Below are positions 9,201-17,357 of a stretch of 47,061 nucleotides of DNA, one piece after another. The stretch is from contig CAJTEM010000038.1 in the NCBI GenBank assembly GCA_910575255.1, positions 1 to 47,061 on the forward strand, in the 5' to 3' direction. The notes under the pieces are model-generated. The model was given only the letters and a program-made list of their open reading frames with translations, did no database searches and was not told the DNA's origin. The stretch's first letter is position 1. The number at the start of each line of letters is the position of its first letter. The stretch is from Lachnospiraceae bacterium (lineage in GTDB: Bacteria > Bacillota > Clostridia > Lachnospirales > Lachnospiraceae). A program made the translations under genes and the position numbers.

Positions 9201-9252
9201 TAATGTGTTAAGTGATTAAACACATTATAGTCGATAAGACCATGTTTGTCAA
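9201..9252 (-). promoter_or_regulatory. Consensus sigma-A promoter with MarR-type operator for the peptide transporter
   Basis: Read on the minus strand: -35 TTGACA (9247-9252), a 17-base spacer, and -10 TATAAT (9224-9229). A palindrome with perfect TAATGTGTT / AACACATTA arms (9201-9227) overlaps the -10 and the start region, with TTAAGTGATTAA at its centre (9208-9219). A repressor bound here would block transcription. The leader to the binding-protein ATG is about 190 bases and includes an inverted AAAAAAGCGCAATAAAGG / CCCATTGCGCTTTT stretch near 9123-9164 that could fold. The MarR gene next door is the obvious candidate repressor. Confidence 0.8.
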
Positions 9253-9319
9253 CACACAATATTTCCCTTTATGTATTTCGGATATCCTGCCAGATCAGGC
9301 AAATCATCACGAAGGGATT

Positions 9320-9847
9320 TTAATCCTTGGGAATCAGATAATCCCAGCCGGTCTTTGGTTCCTCGATCATTAGATTCGTATAGATATTCATGACTTTGTA
9401 AAAACTTTCCAATTCCTCTACCGTGCATCCCTTTTCGATCAGGCGGGTGAATACCCGGTTCTTATCGCCTTCCTTGTTTCGGACAATATGGTTGCGAAGC
9501 TTCATTCCCTCCATGGTCGGGTACAGCAGCATTCTTTTCTGATGCTCGTCGCTGATCTCGCCGTATATCAGGTCTTTCTGTTTCAGCTTTTTCACAATCT
9601 GGGACATTGCACTCCGTGTTCTTTTTGAATTCCTGCATAACTCCGATGCTGTAATTCCCGGCTTTTCCGCAATTTCCATAACAATCCGCACTTCCACCAT
9701 GGTCAAAAAAATCCCCTGCTCATATTCTCTTGGCCTGTTGGCCATGGCATTGCATACGGTTGTAAAATCATACACCATTCCGATCCGATAGGCAGAGTGG
9801 TGGACCAAATGATCAATAATACTCTTCATCTCCTCTTCTGTTGCCAT
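9320..9847 (-). CDS. MarR-family transcriptional regulator
   Basis: A 175-aa winged-helix regulator. The DNA-binding part spans about residues 45-125, with a recognition-helix region ASELCRNSKRTRSAMSQIVKKL followed by the wing LIYGEISDEHQKRMLLYPT. The flanking N- and C-terminal helices would form the dimer. The ATG at 9847 is favoured by AGGAGGGG just upstream; the longer frame starts with TTG inside that site. It lies between the peptide transporter operon and the divergent M20 peptidase. All three transcription units have palindromes at their promoters, so it is likely a local repressor that also controls itself. The ligand is unknown; a peptide or amino acid is a reasonable guess. Confidence 0.88.
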   Translation of the reverse strand: MATEEEMKSIIDHLVHHSAYRIGMVYDFTTVCNAMANRPREYEQGIFLTMVEVRIVMEIAEKPGITASELCRNSKRTRSAMSQIVKKLKQKDLIYGEISDEHQKRMLLYPTMEGMKLRNHIVRNKEGDKNRVFTRLIEKGCTVEELESFYKVMNIYTNLMIEEPKTGWDYLIPKD

Positions 9848-9865
9848 AACTCCCCTCCTCAATCC

Positions 9866-9907
9866 TGTTATTTATAACACTATAAGACGTTCGGACCAAA
9901 ATGTCAA
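9866..9907 (-). promoter_or_regulatory. MarR gene promoter and probable autoregulatory operator
   Basis: Minus-strand -35 TTGACA (9902-9907), 17-base spacer, -10 TATAGT (9879-9884). The palindrome TGTTAT-TT-ATAACA (9866-9879) lies directly after the -10, where a bound repressor would stop initiation. Its TGTTA half-site matches those at the transporter and peptidase promoters. Confidence 0.7.
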
Positions 9908-9920
9908 ATGGTGTTTACCG

Positions 9921-9978
9921 TTGACATCATTTTGAGCAGGTGGTATGATAACAGAAATCAAAGTGTTAAGTGACTTAA
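9921..9978 (+). promoter_or_regulatory. M20 peptidase promoter and operator
   Basis: Plus-strand -35 TTGACA (9921-9926), 17-base spacer, -10 TATGAT (9944-9949). The start region is followed by TTAAGT-G-ACTTAA (9966-9978), a perfect palindrome around a central G and nearly the same as the core of the transporter operator. The -35 of this promoter is only 13 bases from that of the divergent marR promoter. Confidence 0.75.
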
Positions 9979-10010
9979 TATTATCGGCAAGAAGAAAAGG
10001 AGGATTCAGG

Positions 10011-11360
10011 ATGAAACAGCTTTATGATTATGTGGATGCCCATCGGGATGAGTATATTGCCCTGCTGCAGAAGTTCTGCCGTCAACCCAGCATATCCGCT
10101 CAGAATGTGGGCATCAAAGAGATGGTGGATCTGATTGTAAAGGAGCTGGCCACCATCCAGATCACACCGGAGATCGTGGAAACCAGCGGAAATCCCATAA
10201 TCTACGGAGAAATCAAAGGGAAAAATGAAAACCGCACGCTTTCTTTTTATAATCATTATGATGTCCAGCCTCCGGAACCCCTTGAGGAGTGGAAAAGTGA
10301 TCCCTTTGGAGCGGAGATCCGGGATGGCAAGCTCTACGCCCGGGGTGCTACAGACAATAAGGGCAGCCTGCTGTCCCGTGTCTGCGCCATCAAGGCATAC
10401 CAGGCTGTCTACGGGCAGCTGCCCTTAAATATCAAACTGATCTACGAAGGTGAAGAAGAGGTCGGCAGCCCTCATCTGTCAGAATTCGCCCATAAATATC
10501 CGGACCGATTGAAAACAGACGGCTTTGCCTGGGAGGGCGGAAGCAAGCAGCTCGACGGCCCTCTGGAGGTTGGCCTGGGCGTAAAAGGCCTGCTGTATAT
10601 TGAGCTGCGCTGCCGGACCGCAGTCAGCGACCTTCACTCCAGCAACGCGGCCATTGTGAAAAATCCGGCCTGGCGTCTGGTTCACGCCCTGGCAACCATG
10701 AAGGATGCCAATGACCGCGTTACCATCGACGGATTTTATGACAGTGTAAAGAAGCCTACGGATTATGAAATGGATTGTCTGAAAACCCTGAATTTCCGCG
10801 AGGATAAGACCAAAGAGCGGCTGGGGCTGGATGGCTTTATCAATGACTTGACCGGGGTTCCCCTGCTGGAAAAGCTGTATTATCAGCCCACGGCTAATAT
10901 TGCCGGTTTTAAGGCTGGTTATCTTGGGGACGGCGCCAAGACGGTTATGCCGGGAAATGCTGTTGTAAAGATGGATCTGCGACTGGTTCCGGATCAGAAG
11001 CCGGATGAGATTCTTAAGCTGGTCAGGGAACATCTGGATCGCAGGGGATTTACGGATATTGAGGTCGTCCGTTTGTCCGGAGAGCCTCCCTTCAGAGCCA
11101 ATCCGGAATGCCTGTTTGCCCAGACCGTAATCAAATGTGTGGAACCCGTCTACGGAATGAAGCCAGAGGTATTTATCAGCAGTTCCGGCACAACAGCCAT
11201 GTATCAGTTCTGTCATGATGCCGGCCTGGATGCAGTCATGTTCGGAGCCGGAAACGAGGCTTCCAATATCCATGCTCCCAATGAAAATATCATCCTGGAA
11301 GATTATATCAATGCGATTAAAATGGCAGCGACCGTAATGGAGGAATTTGCAAAGGCATAA
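10011..11360 (+). CDS. M20-family metallopeptidase (dipeptidase-like)
   Basis: A 449-aa cytoplasmic M20/M28-clan peptidase. Metal ligands and catalytic residues are visible: His82 and Asp84 in FYNHYDVQPP, Asp115 in RGATDNKG, and the Glu pair 148-149 in YEGEEEVGSP. The lid/dimerisation domain follows (about 190-330), and a late His is in SNIHAPNE. The start at 10011 is set by AAAAGGAGG; the earlier in-frame ATG at 9945 lies inside the -10 promoter element. It is divergent from marR and the peptide importer and shares an operator motif with them, so it most likely hydrolyses the imported peptides. It is followed by a terminator-like hairpin. Confidence 0.92.
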   Translation: MKQLYDYVDAHRDEYIALLQKFCRQPSISAQNVGIKEMVDLIVKELATIQITPEIVETSGNPIIYGEIKGKNENRTLSFYNHYDVQPPEPLEEWKSDPFGAEIRDGKLYARGATDNKGSLLSRVCAIKAYQAVYGQLPLNIKLIYEGEEEVGSPHLSEFAHKYPDRLKTDGFAWEGGSKQLDGPLEVGLGVKGLLYIELRCRTAVSDLHSSNAAIVKNPAWRLVHALATMKDANDRVTIDGFYDSVKKPTDYEMDCLKTLNFREDKTKERLGLDGFINDLTGVPLLEKLYYQPTANIAGFKAGYLGDGAKTVMPGNAVVKMDLRLVPDQKPDEILKLVREHLDRRGFTDIEVVRLSGEPPFRANPECLFAQTVIKCVEPVYGMKPEVFISSSGTTAMYQFCHDAGLDAVMFGAGNEASNIHAPNENIILEDYINAIKMAATVMEEFAKA

Positions 11361-11367
11361 AGAGAGG

Positions 11368-11402
11368 GCACCCTGAGCCGGGATACCGGCCGGGGTGTTT
11401 TT
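11368..11402 (+). terminator. Terminator-like hairpin after the M20 peptidase
   Basis: GCACCC...GCCGGGATACCGGC...GGGGTG followed by TTTTT. The stem has small mismatches. It lies eight bases after the stop codon. Confidence 0.6.
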
Positions 11403-11440
11403 GATTGGAATGCCGGAACCACAAGGTCAGTTATGTATTG

Positions 11441-11478
11441 CCCATAAAAAGTAACAATAGCGGTTACTTTCCATGGGG
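11441..11478. repeat. Short hairpin element
   Basis: CCCATAAAAAGTAAC (11441-11455) and GTTACTTTCCATGGGG (11463-11478) are inverted repeats around a 7-base loop. A related AAAAGTAAC occurs at about 11817-11825, on the far side of the two larger repeats, which hints that those were inserted into an older repeat. Confidence 0.55.
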
Positions 11479-11495
11479 TGAGGTGAGGTTCCAGA

Positions 11496-11585
11496 AGGTA
11501 CGCCTTGAAACAAGGGGAGGACCGCAGCGGGAAACGGTCTGCGGATTTTTCCGGTTGCTTCTCTCCCCTTTTCCTTGGCGTACCT
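11496..11585. repeat. 90-bp inverted-repeat element with GGTACGCC ends
   Basis: The ends AGGTACGCC (11496-11504) and GGCGTACCT (11577-11585) are perfect inverted repeats, with further matching CAAGGGGAG / CTCTCCCCTT. An inner hairpin ACCGCAG...CTGCGG is followed by ATTTTT. The right half resembles the right arm of the 242-bp palindrome at 178-419, so both are likely members of one intergenic repeat family. Confidence 0.65.
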
Positions 11586-11603
11586 ATCAGAAACTTAACT
11601 AAA

Positions 11604-11808
11604 TGACATGATACCAGGGTCAAAAGGTCTAAAATCCGATGCAAGCTTGCTTGCAAGAGGATTTTTGAACTTGGGACCCGCCAAAAACATGAAAAAGTAG
11701 CCCGATTAGGGCGGATTTTGAATGTTTTTGAGGATTGCGGGAGCACAAAGTGCGGAGCAATCCGGTATCAGAGGGGTCAAAAGACCTTTTGACCCCAACA
11801 TCATGACA
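11604..11808. repeat. 205-bp inverted-repeat element (GGGTCAAAAGGTC type)
   Basis: The ends TGACATGAT...GGGTCAAAAGGTCT (from 11604) and AGACCTTTTGACCCC...ATCATGACA (to 11808) are inverted repeats of about 27 bases with a few mismatches. Inner short stems include CAAAAACAT / ATGTTTTTG and GGATTGC / GCAATCC. There is no coding frame. It looks like a MITE-like element. The rest of the gene-free stretch to 11985 holds only the leader of glgB. Confidence 0.65.
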
Positions 11809-11985
11809 TTACCTGTGAAAAGTAACGAGTAGTGGATTTAATATGGCGGATTTCTATAATAATCGTTGCCATGTCGTTAAAAATCCGTTATAATAATAAT
11901 CAGAAATAAGAGCGCAGCGTATGGAATTTTCTGGTATTTGTTACAAAATACGAAGATTACCATCCGGCAGTAAAGGGGGTTCCTT

Positions 11986-14466
11986 ATGGACAAAGTATTA
12001 TATGATTTGATGGATTGGGCGGCGATTGAGGAGCTGGTTTATTCGGAGGCGGCAGAGCCGCAGAAGCTGCTGGGACCGCATGTGACGGAAGAAGGGCTTT
12101 TGATCCAGGCATTTATTCCGACTGCGGCCGGAATGACAGTGAAGCTGGCCGGCACGGGGAAAGAATATCCCATGGAGATGCAGGATGAAGATGGCTTCTT
12201 TGCCGTATTGGTGCCGAGAAAGAGTGTCACTGATTATAGCCTGCTGGTGACCTATGATAACGGCAGTGAGGAAGAGTTGCAAGATCCGTATGCGTTTGGA
12301 ACCCAGTACAGTGACGCGGAACTGAAGAAATTTGAAGCAGGCATTTATTACGATGTCTACAAAAAGATGGGTGCACATCCGATGGAGATCCGGGGCGTGA
12401 GGGGTGTGCTGTTTTCTGTGTGGGCTCCTTGTGCCATGCGGGTAAGTGTAGTGGGTGAATTCAACCGCTGGGACGGGCGGCGCCATCAGATGAAGCGTCT
12501 GGGGGATTCCGGTGTATTCGAGCTGTTTATCCCAGGACTGGATGTGGGGACTGTCTATAAATATGAGATCAAGAACCGCAAAGGGGAACCCATGTTAAAG
12601 GCGGATCCTTATGGGAACTATACGGAGCTTCGTCCGAATACGGCATCGATTGTGTGGGATATCGGCAAATTCACATGGACGGACGATTCCTGGATGAGTG
12701 CGCGGAAGAAGAGTGATTCCAAGACAGAGCCTATGGCCATTTACGAGCTGCATCTGGGTTCCTGGATCCGCAAACCGATTTCCGTGGATGAGTGCGGGAA
12801 GGAGATCATCGGCTCTGAATTCTATAATTACCGGGAGATTGCCCCACGGCTGGCTGAGTATGTAAAGGAGATGGGCTATACTCATGTGGAACTGATGCCG
12901 GTGATGGAACATCCGCTTGACGCTTCCTGGGGATATCAGGTGACTGGTTACTATGCGCCTACCAGCCGTTACGGAACACCGGATGACTTTATGTATTTTA
13001 TGAATTATCTTCATGAGCAGGGGATTGGCGTGATTCTGGACTGGGTTCCGGCACATTTTCCCAGGGATGCTTATGGCCTGGCCTGCTTTGACGGAAGCTG
13101 TGTCTATGAGCATCAGGATCCGCGCCAGGGCTCGCATCCGCACTGGGGAACCCTGATCTATAATTACGGACGGCCGCAGGTGAAGAATTTCCTCATTGCC
13201 AATGCCCTGTTCTGGGCAGAGCAGTATCATGCAGACGGAATCCGTATGGATGCGGTTGCTTCCATGTTGTATCTGGATTATGGCAAAAATGACGGTGAGT
13301 GGGTAGCCAATATTTATGGCGGCCATGAGAATCTGGAGGCCGTGGAATTTCTCAAGCATCTGAATTCTGTGTTTAAGGGGCGTAAAAATGGTGCTCTGCT
13401 GATTGCCGAAGAGTCTACTGCCTGGCCGCAGATCACCGGAGATGTGAAGGATAACGGACTGGGCTTTGATTACAAATGGAACATGGGCTGGATGAATGAT
13501 TTCATCGGTTATATGTCCTGCGACCCCTATTTCCGGAACCACCATTATGGGGAGCTGACCTTTAGCATGCTGTATGCCTACAGTGAGGATTTTGTATTAG
13601 TATTCTCGCATGATGAGGTGGTTCATGGTAAATATTCCATGCTCTGTAAGATGCCAGGTGAGACCTATGAGGCCAAGGCTGACAATCTGCGGGCTGCCTA
13701 TGGATTCATGTATGGCCATCCGGGCAAAAAGCTCATGTTCATGGGACAGGAATTCGCTCAGGTTGCCGAGTGGAATGAGAATGAAGAGCTTCCCTGGAAC
13801 GTACTGGAATATCCGGTGCACAAGAATACCCAGGACTATGTGAAGGCACTGAATCAGCTGTATCAGACGCAGCCGGCGCTATGCCAGAAGGATTTCCATC
13901 CGGACGGTTTTGAGTGGATCAACTGCTCCCGGAGTGCAGACAATATCGTATCCTTCCTGCGCAAAACCGGTAAGCCGGAAGAGACACTGCTCTTTATCTG
14001 TAACTTTGCTCCGGTGGAACATGAGAAATTCCAGGTGGGCGTGCCTTTCTATGGAAAATATAAAGAGATTCTCAACAGCGATGCAGTCAGCTTTGGCGGC
14101 AGCGGCAAGGGGAATCCGCGGGCAAAGATCAGCAAGCAGGAAACGTGGGATGATCGGGAGAATTCTCTCGTCATTGATCTGCCGCCGATGTGTACTCTGG
14201 TATTCACCTGCACGCCGATGAAAGCGCCGAAGAAGGTGGAAAAAAAGGCCGAAAAGAAAGCAGAGACAGGAAAAAAGGCCGGAGTCGAAAAGAAAGACGC
14301 AGCCGGAAAGAAAGACACGGTCGAAAAGAAAGACGCGGTCGGAAAGAAAGACACGGTCGGAAAGAAAGACACGATCGGAAAGAAAGACACGGTCGGAAAG
14401 AAAGACGCGGCAGATAAAAAGACTGCGGCCGGAAAAAAGCCACAGCCGAAAAGACCGCAACCGTAA
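11986..14466 (+). CDS. glgB: 1,4-alpha-glucan branching enzyme with Lys-rich repeat tail
   Basis: An 826-aa GH13 branching enzyme that introduces alpha-1,6 branches into glycogen in the cytoplasm. It has an N1 domain (about 1-110), a CBM48 domain (about 120-225, with VWAPCAMRVSVVGEFNRWDG), the GH13 barrel (about 250-640) and an all-beta C domain. Catalytic motifs are VILDWVPAHFP, the nucleophile in DGIRMDAVASMLYLDY, the acid in LIAEEST and FSHDEVVHGK. Residues from about 745 on are a non-family tail of Lys, Ala, Asp, Thr and Val, with eight hexapeptide repeats. Typical family members lack this. After a slippery A-AAA-AAG site the tail continues in the -1 frame. The start has an AAGGGGG site. 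It appears monocistronic. Confidence 0.95.
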   Translation: MDKVLYDLMDWAAIEELVYSEAAEPQKLLGPHVTEEGLLIQAFIPTAAGMTVKLAGTGKEYPMEMQDEDGFFAVLVPRKSVTDYSLLVTYDNGSEEELQDPYAFGTQYSDAELKKFEAGIYYDVYKKMGAHPMEIRGVRGVLFSVWAPCAMRVSVVGEFNRWDGRRHQMKRLGDSGVFELFIPGLDVGTVYKYEIKNRKGEPMLKADPYGNYTELRPNTASIVWDIGKFTWTDDSWMSARKKSDSKTEPMAIYELHLGSWIRKPISVDECGKEIIGSEFYNYREIAPRLAEYVKEMGYTHVELMPVMEHPLDASWGYQVTGYYAPTSRYGTPDDFMYFMNYLHEQGIGVILDWVPAHFPRDAYGLACFDGSCVYEHQDPRQGSHPHWGTLIYNYGRPQVKNFLIANALFWAEQYHADGIRMDAVASMLYLDYGKNDGEWVANIYGGHENLEAVEFLKHLNSVFKGRKNGALLIAEESTAWPQITGDVKDNGLGFDYKWNMGWMNDFIGYMSCDPYFRNHHYGELTFSMLYAYSEDFVLVFSHDEVVHGKYSMLCKMPGETYEAKADNLRAAYGFMYGHPGKKLMFMGQEFAQVAEWNENEELPWNVLEYPVHKNTQDYVKALNQLYQTQPALCQKDFHPDGFEWINCSRSADNIVSFLRKTGKPEETLLFICNFAPVEHEKFQVGVPFYGKYKEILNSDAVSFGGSGKGNPRAKISKQETWDDRENSLVIDLPPMCTLVFTCTPMKAPKKVEKKAEKKAETGKKAGVEKKDAAGKKDTVEKKDAVGKKDTVGKKDTIGKKDTVGKKDAADKKTAAGKKPQPKRPQP
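14290..14433 (+). repeat. Eight 18-bp tandem repeats coding KKDxxG in glgB
   Basis: Residues 769-816 of glgB are eight six-residue units of the form KKD(A/T)(A/V/I)(G/E/D), the last being KKTAAG. The 18-base units are near-identical at DNA level (AAGAAAGACACGGTCGGA type). Such arrays change copy number easily by slippage. The tail resembles histone-H1-like Lys-rich tails in composition. Confidence 0.9.
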
Positions 14467-14645
14467 GGAAAAAGGCGTCTGATAAGGTAACTCCGGCTGT
14501 GGCAGAGCCAAAGAATGCAGCAGAGGTTACAAATGCCACGGCGGAAGCATTGACAAAACCCGTAGCCGAAGTAACCGCGAAAGCGGCGGAACCTGTGGCG
14601 GAAGGAACTGCAAAAACAGAAGAACCCGCGGCGAAAAAACACTAA
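14433..14645 (+). other. -1-frame extension of the glgB tail after slippery A-AAA-AAG
   Basis: Bases 14433-14439 are A AAA AAG in exactly the register of a canonical -1 slippery heptamer relative to the glgB frame. In the -1 frame from 14439 there are 68 open codons before TAA (14643-14645), reading ATAEKTATVRKKASDK and on through an Ala/Thr/Glu/Pro/Val/Lys-rich stretch ending EEPAAKKH. The composition matches the tail upstream, and the zero frame stops at 14466. Either a one-base deletion in the A-run truncated a longer tail, or frameshifting makes two protein forms. A sequencing indel is the third option. Confidence 0.7.
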
Positions 14646-14651
14646 GGCAAC

Positions 14652-14704
14652 AAGAGCTGCGGCAAAGCACAGGGAAAACCTATGGCTTTGCCGCAGCTCT
14701 TTTG
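14652..14704. terminator. Strong bidirectional terminator between glgB and pyrC
   Basis: AAGAGCTGCGGCAAAGC (14652-14668) pairs perfectly with GCTTTGCCGCAGCTCTT (14685-14701), with a 16-base loop. TTTT follows on the plus strand. It lies just after the end of the -1-frame extension of glgB, which fits the longer tail being the ancestral 3' end of the gene. Confidence 0.9.
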
Positions 14705-14760
14705 AAAGCGCCTTGCCAAAATGCCGGCACAGCGGAAAAGGACCGTCCTCCTTCCAAGAA

Positions 14761-16062
14761 TCAGACATCCTGATATACGATTCCGCCGCCACAGATCGTA
14801 TATTTTACCTTTCCGATCAGCCTATCCCCAATAAATGGTGAGTTCGAAGCCTTTGAGGCAAATTCCGTCACTGTCCACAATTCACCCGGATCAAAAATCA
14901 CCAGATCCGCATCTGCACCTGCGGCCAGATAACCTTTATCCAGACGGTACAGACGGGCCGGATTAACCGTCATCTTTTCTATCACCTGCATGAGGGAGAG
15001 ATAACCAGGATGAACCAGGTTCGTTATCGCCAGAGCCAGCGAGGTCTCCAGTCCGATGATTCCACTGGGTGCCTCTGTCAGCGGACGTTCCTTCTCTTCC
15101 ACACTGTGCGGGGCGTGGTCCGTGGCAATGATATCGATAACATTTTCCTGAAGTCCCCGTAGAATCTCTTCCCGATCCAACTCCGTGCGCAGAGGCGGAT
15201 TCATTTTCGCCAGAGTCCCGTGCTTTAAGACAGCAGTCTCATCCAATGAAAAATGATGGGGTGTCACCTCAGCCATAATATCAGCCCCCATCTGCTTTGC
15301 CAGCCGGATCATTTTCACGGAATTACCGGAGCTGATGTGCTGAATATCGATCGTCGCCCCGGTATGGAGCGCCAGCATACAGTCCCGGGCAACCATCACA
15401 TCCTCTGCAAGGGCAGAAGCCCCGCCAATACCCATCTGGCGGGAGACCTCTCCCTGATTCACACCACTGGTTTCAATGAAGGCGGGATCCTCCTCGTGAA
15501 AACTTAAAGGAACATTCAACCGTACTGCTTCGTCCATGGCCCGTTTTACAAGGGCAGCATCCCGAAGCGGAAGCCCGTCATCTGTGAATCCGCAGGCGCC
15601 GTGCTGCTTCAGCAAAGCCATATCTGTCAGCGTCTCCCCATTCATTCCGACCGTAATCGCAGCAGCCGGAAGCACATGAATCCCGGTTTTGCTTCCCTCG
15701 GACCGGATATAATCCAGTGTCTCCGGATTGTCTGCCGGCGGCCTGGTATTCGCCATACATACGACCGTAGTAAATCCGCCCTTTGCCGCCGCATGGGCAC
15801 CCGTGTGAATATCCTCCTTATAAGTCAGGCCCGGATCCCGGAAATGCACATGCACATCAATCAGCCCCGGGGCAACCACCAGGCCTTCCGCATCCAGGAC
15901 AATGATGTCATCGCTTTTTGTGCCAGCGGCAGGACTTGTTCTCAATAGTTCCTCCGTGTCTGGCCCCATGGCAATGATTTTCCCCTGATCAACGGCCATA
16001 TTCATAATGGCATCGGTCTGAGACTTTGGGTCGATGACACGTCCGTTTCTAATTATAATCAT
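14761..16062 (-). CDS. pyrC: Dihydroorotase
   Basis: A 433-aa class I dihydroorotase of the amidohydrolase superfamily; it closes carbamoyl-aspartate to dihydroorotate in pyrimidine synthesis. Zinc ligands and active-site residues are present: His71 and His73 in DVHVHFRDPG, the ANTRPP substrate motif, Asp162, His189 (SFHEED), His242 (IQHISS) and Asp315 (ATDHAPH). The ATG at 16062 has GGAGG upstream. A longer in-frame start at 16251 would add 63 residues with no family match, and I reject it. It sits alone on the minus strand, away from other pyr genes. Confidence 0.93.
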   Translation of the reverse strand: MIIIRNGRVIDPKSQTDAIMNMAVDQGKIIAMGPDTEELLRTSPAAGTKSDDIIVLDAEGLVVAPGLIDVHVHFRDPGLTYKEDIHTGAHAAAKGGFTTVVCMANTRPPADNPETLDYIRSEGSKTGIHVLPAAAITVGMNGETLTDMALLKQHGACGFTDDGLPLRDAALVKRAMDEAVRLNVPLSFHEEDPAFIETSGVNQGEVSRQMGIGGASALAEDVMVARDCMLALHTGATIDIQHISSGNSVKMIRLAKQMGADIMAEVTPHHFSLDETAVLKHGTLAKMNPPLRTELDREEILRGLQENVIDIIATDHAPHSVEEKERPLTEAPSGIIGLETSLALAITNLVHPGYLSLMQVIEKMTVNPARLYRLDKGYLAAGADADLVIFDPGELWTVTEFASKASNSPFIGDRLIGKVKYTICGGGIVYQDV

Positions 16063-16317
16063 TGTGTATCCTCCATTCCGCGCTTTACGGATGCTCCGTT
16101 TTATCCCATCGAATCCAAGAAAGCTCGTAAAACATCTCTCGGAAAGTTTCTGTTTTCCTATTGCACTTTTCCTCTGCAGTCCATAGGATATGGCCTCCGC
16201 CAACATTGCTGATAAAATGTAACTCTTCAGACAGGATATCTCCTTGCCCATCTGCGCCGGACAAAGTCCTCCTTATGAACCTCCTTCAAATTCTTACCAT
16301 TCTATTGAAATGAATTT

Positions 16318-16818
16318 TCAAACACATTCTGGGTCAGACTTCCGTATAAGAAACAGGATATTCACAATACAAAGAATAACACCAGCAGCAAAAACAAAAA
16401 ATCCCCCGCCAAATACATAAAGCACTTTCCTGTCGTCATCCGGGAATATATTCCCTATGCCAGACAGAACGAAAAAGAACAGGAGCCAGATTACGCTTCC
16501 CTTCAGACAGAGCCGTCCCAATCCGTCAAAAATCAGTGCCAGCCAGCCGGGTTTCCCAGAGTCACGATATCTCCGCATGGCGGCAAAAAGCAGGGAAAAA
16601 TGCATAACAAGACCCCAGATCAGATTGGCGATAACACACGATACGACAAAAATGTCCTGACTGAATAATGACGCAGCAATACCGGATAACCGTATCAACG
16701 CAGCACCGACAATCTGAACAAAAAACCAGGCCAGCCAATATCCCTCCCGTGAAAGCCTTCCCCGCCAGTTAAATAAATTCCGAAAAAAATCACTTATTGC
16801 AAAAGTAAATCCTCGCAT
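16318..16818 (-). CDS. DUF805 family membrane protein
   Basis: A 166-aa protein with the DUF805 N-terminal text FRNLFNWRGRLSREGYW and the mid-motif MRRYRDSGKPGWLAL, plus four hydrophobic segments. DUF805 proteins are inner-membrane proteins of unknown function. The ATG at 16818 is preceded by AAGGGGCAGGGA; an ATG seven codons earlier (16839) is possible. It follows a second small membrane protein gene on the same strand. Confidence 0.8.
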   Translation of the reverse strand: MRGFTFAISDFFRNLFNWRGRLSREGYWLAWFFVQIVGAALIRLSGIAASLFSQDIFVVSCVIANLIWGLVMHFSLLFAAMRRYRDSGKPGWLALIFDGLGRLCLKGSVIWLLFFFVLSGIGNIFPDDDRKVLYVFGGGFFVFAAGVILCIVNILFLIRKSDPECV

Positions 16819-16893
16819 TTCCCTGCCCCTTTTCCGCATCGCCCTGTCTTATCTCCGTTTGCCGGCCTTGCTGTTTATCCGGCATGATACTAC

Positions 16894-17244
16894 CTATATG
16901 GGATAACCATACCCCAAAAGCCGGATAAATTCATTCCACCCCAAAAAGCAAATCCCTGCCACAAATAATCCCACAAAAGCCAGCAGCGGCAGCCATGTTA
17001 ATGATTCCTTTTTGCAGCGGCATTTTTTACATAAAGAGATTGTTGCCGGCAGGATTGCAAGCAGCCAAAACAAAAGAAATACACACCCCAAAAACACCGA
17101 AATATCCGCTTCCGCCCCCAGATCATAGCCATACCCTTTACTGTGGCCAGTAATCCACATGTATATGATGCCAACCCAAAGAGGCGAAGAAAGGCTTATA
17201 AGCGAAAACCATATTATCAAAATGACATCTTTCAATCTTTTCAT
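16894..17244 (-). CDS. Small membrane protein of unknown function
   Basis: A 116-aa protein with three hydrophobic segments (about 5-28, 46-66 and 85-105) and a short basic loop CKKCRCKKES between the second and third. I do not recognise a family. The ATG at 17244 is favoured by AAAGGAAAC upstream; the frame could extend to 17415 but has no site there. It lies 75 bases before the DUF805 gene and may share its transcript. Confidence 0.65.
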   Translation of the reverse strand: MKRLKDVILIIWFSLISLSSPLWVGIIYMWITGHSKGYGYDLGAEADISVFLGCVFLLFWLLAILPATISLCKKCRCKKESLTWLPLLAFVGLFVAGICFLGWNEFIRLLGYGYPI

Positions 17245-17357
17245 ATTGTTTCCTTTATCAGTCGTTGGAAGTGTTCTTCCTTTTGCCGGGAAATCGTTCA
17301 TTTCAACTCTTAATATTATACACTCGAAATACAAAAAAATCCACAGGCATTTAAAGA

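Noticed and set aside
12595-13545. 316-codon open frame on the minus strand inside glgB
   Set aside because: It is a shadow of the GH13 catalytic region. It has no ribosome-binding site and no recognisable domain.
14049-14792. Minus-strand frames with repeated FFPTVS-like or LSFRPC-like text
   Set aside because: These are complements of the KKDxxG repeats of the glgB tail. The repetition comes from the sense strand.
16063-16251. N-terminal extension of dihydroorotase to 16251
   Set aside because: The 63 extra residues have no family match, and the GGAGG site supports the ATG at 16062.
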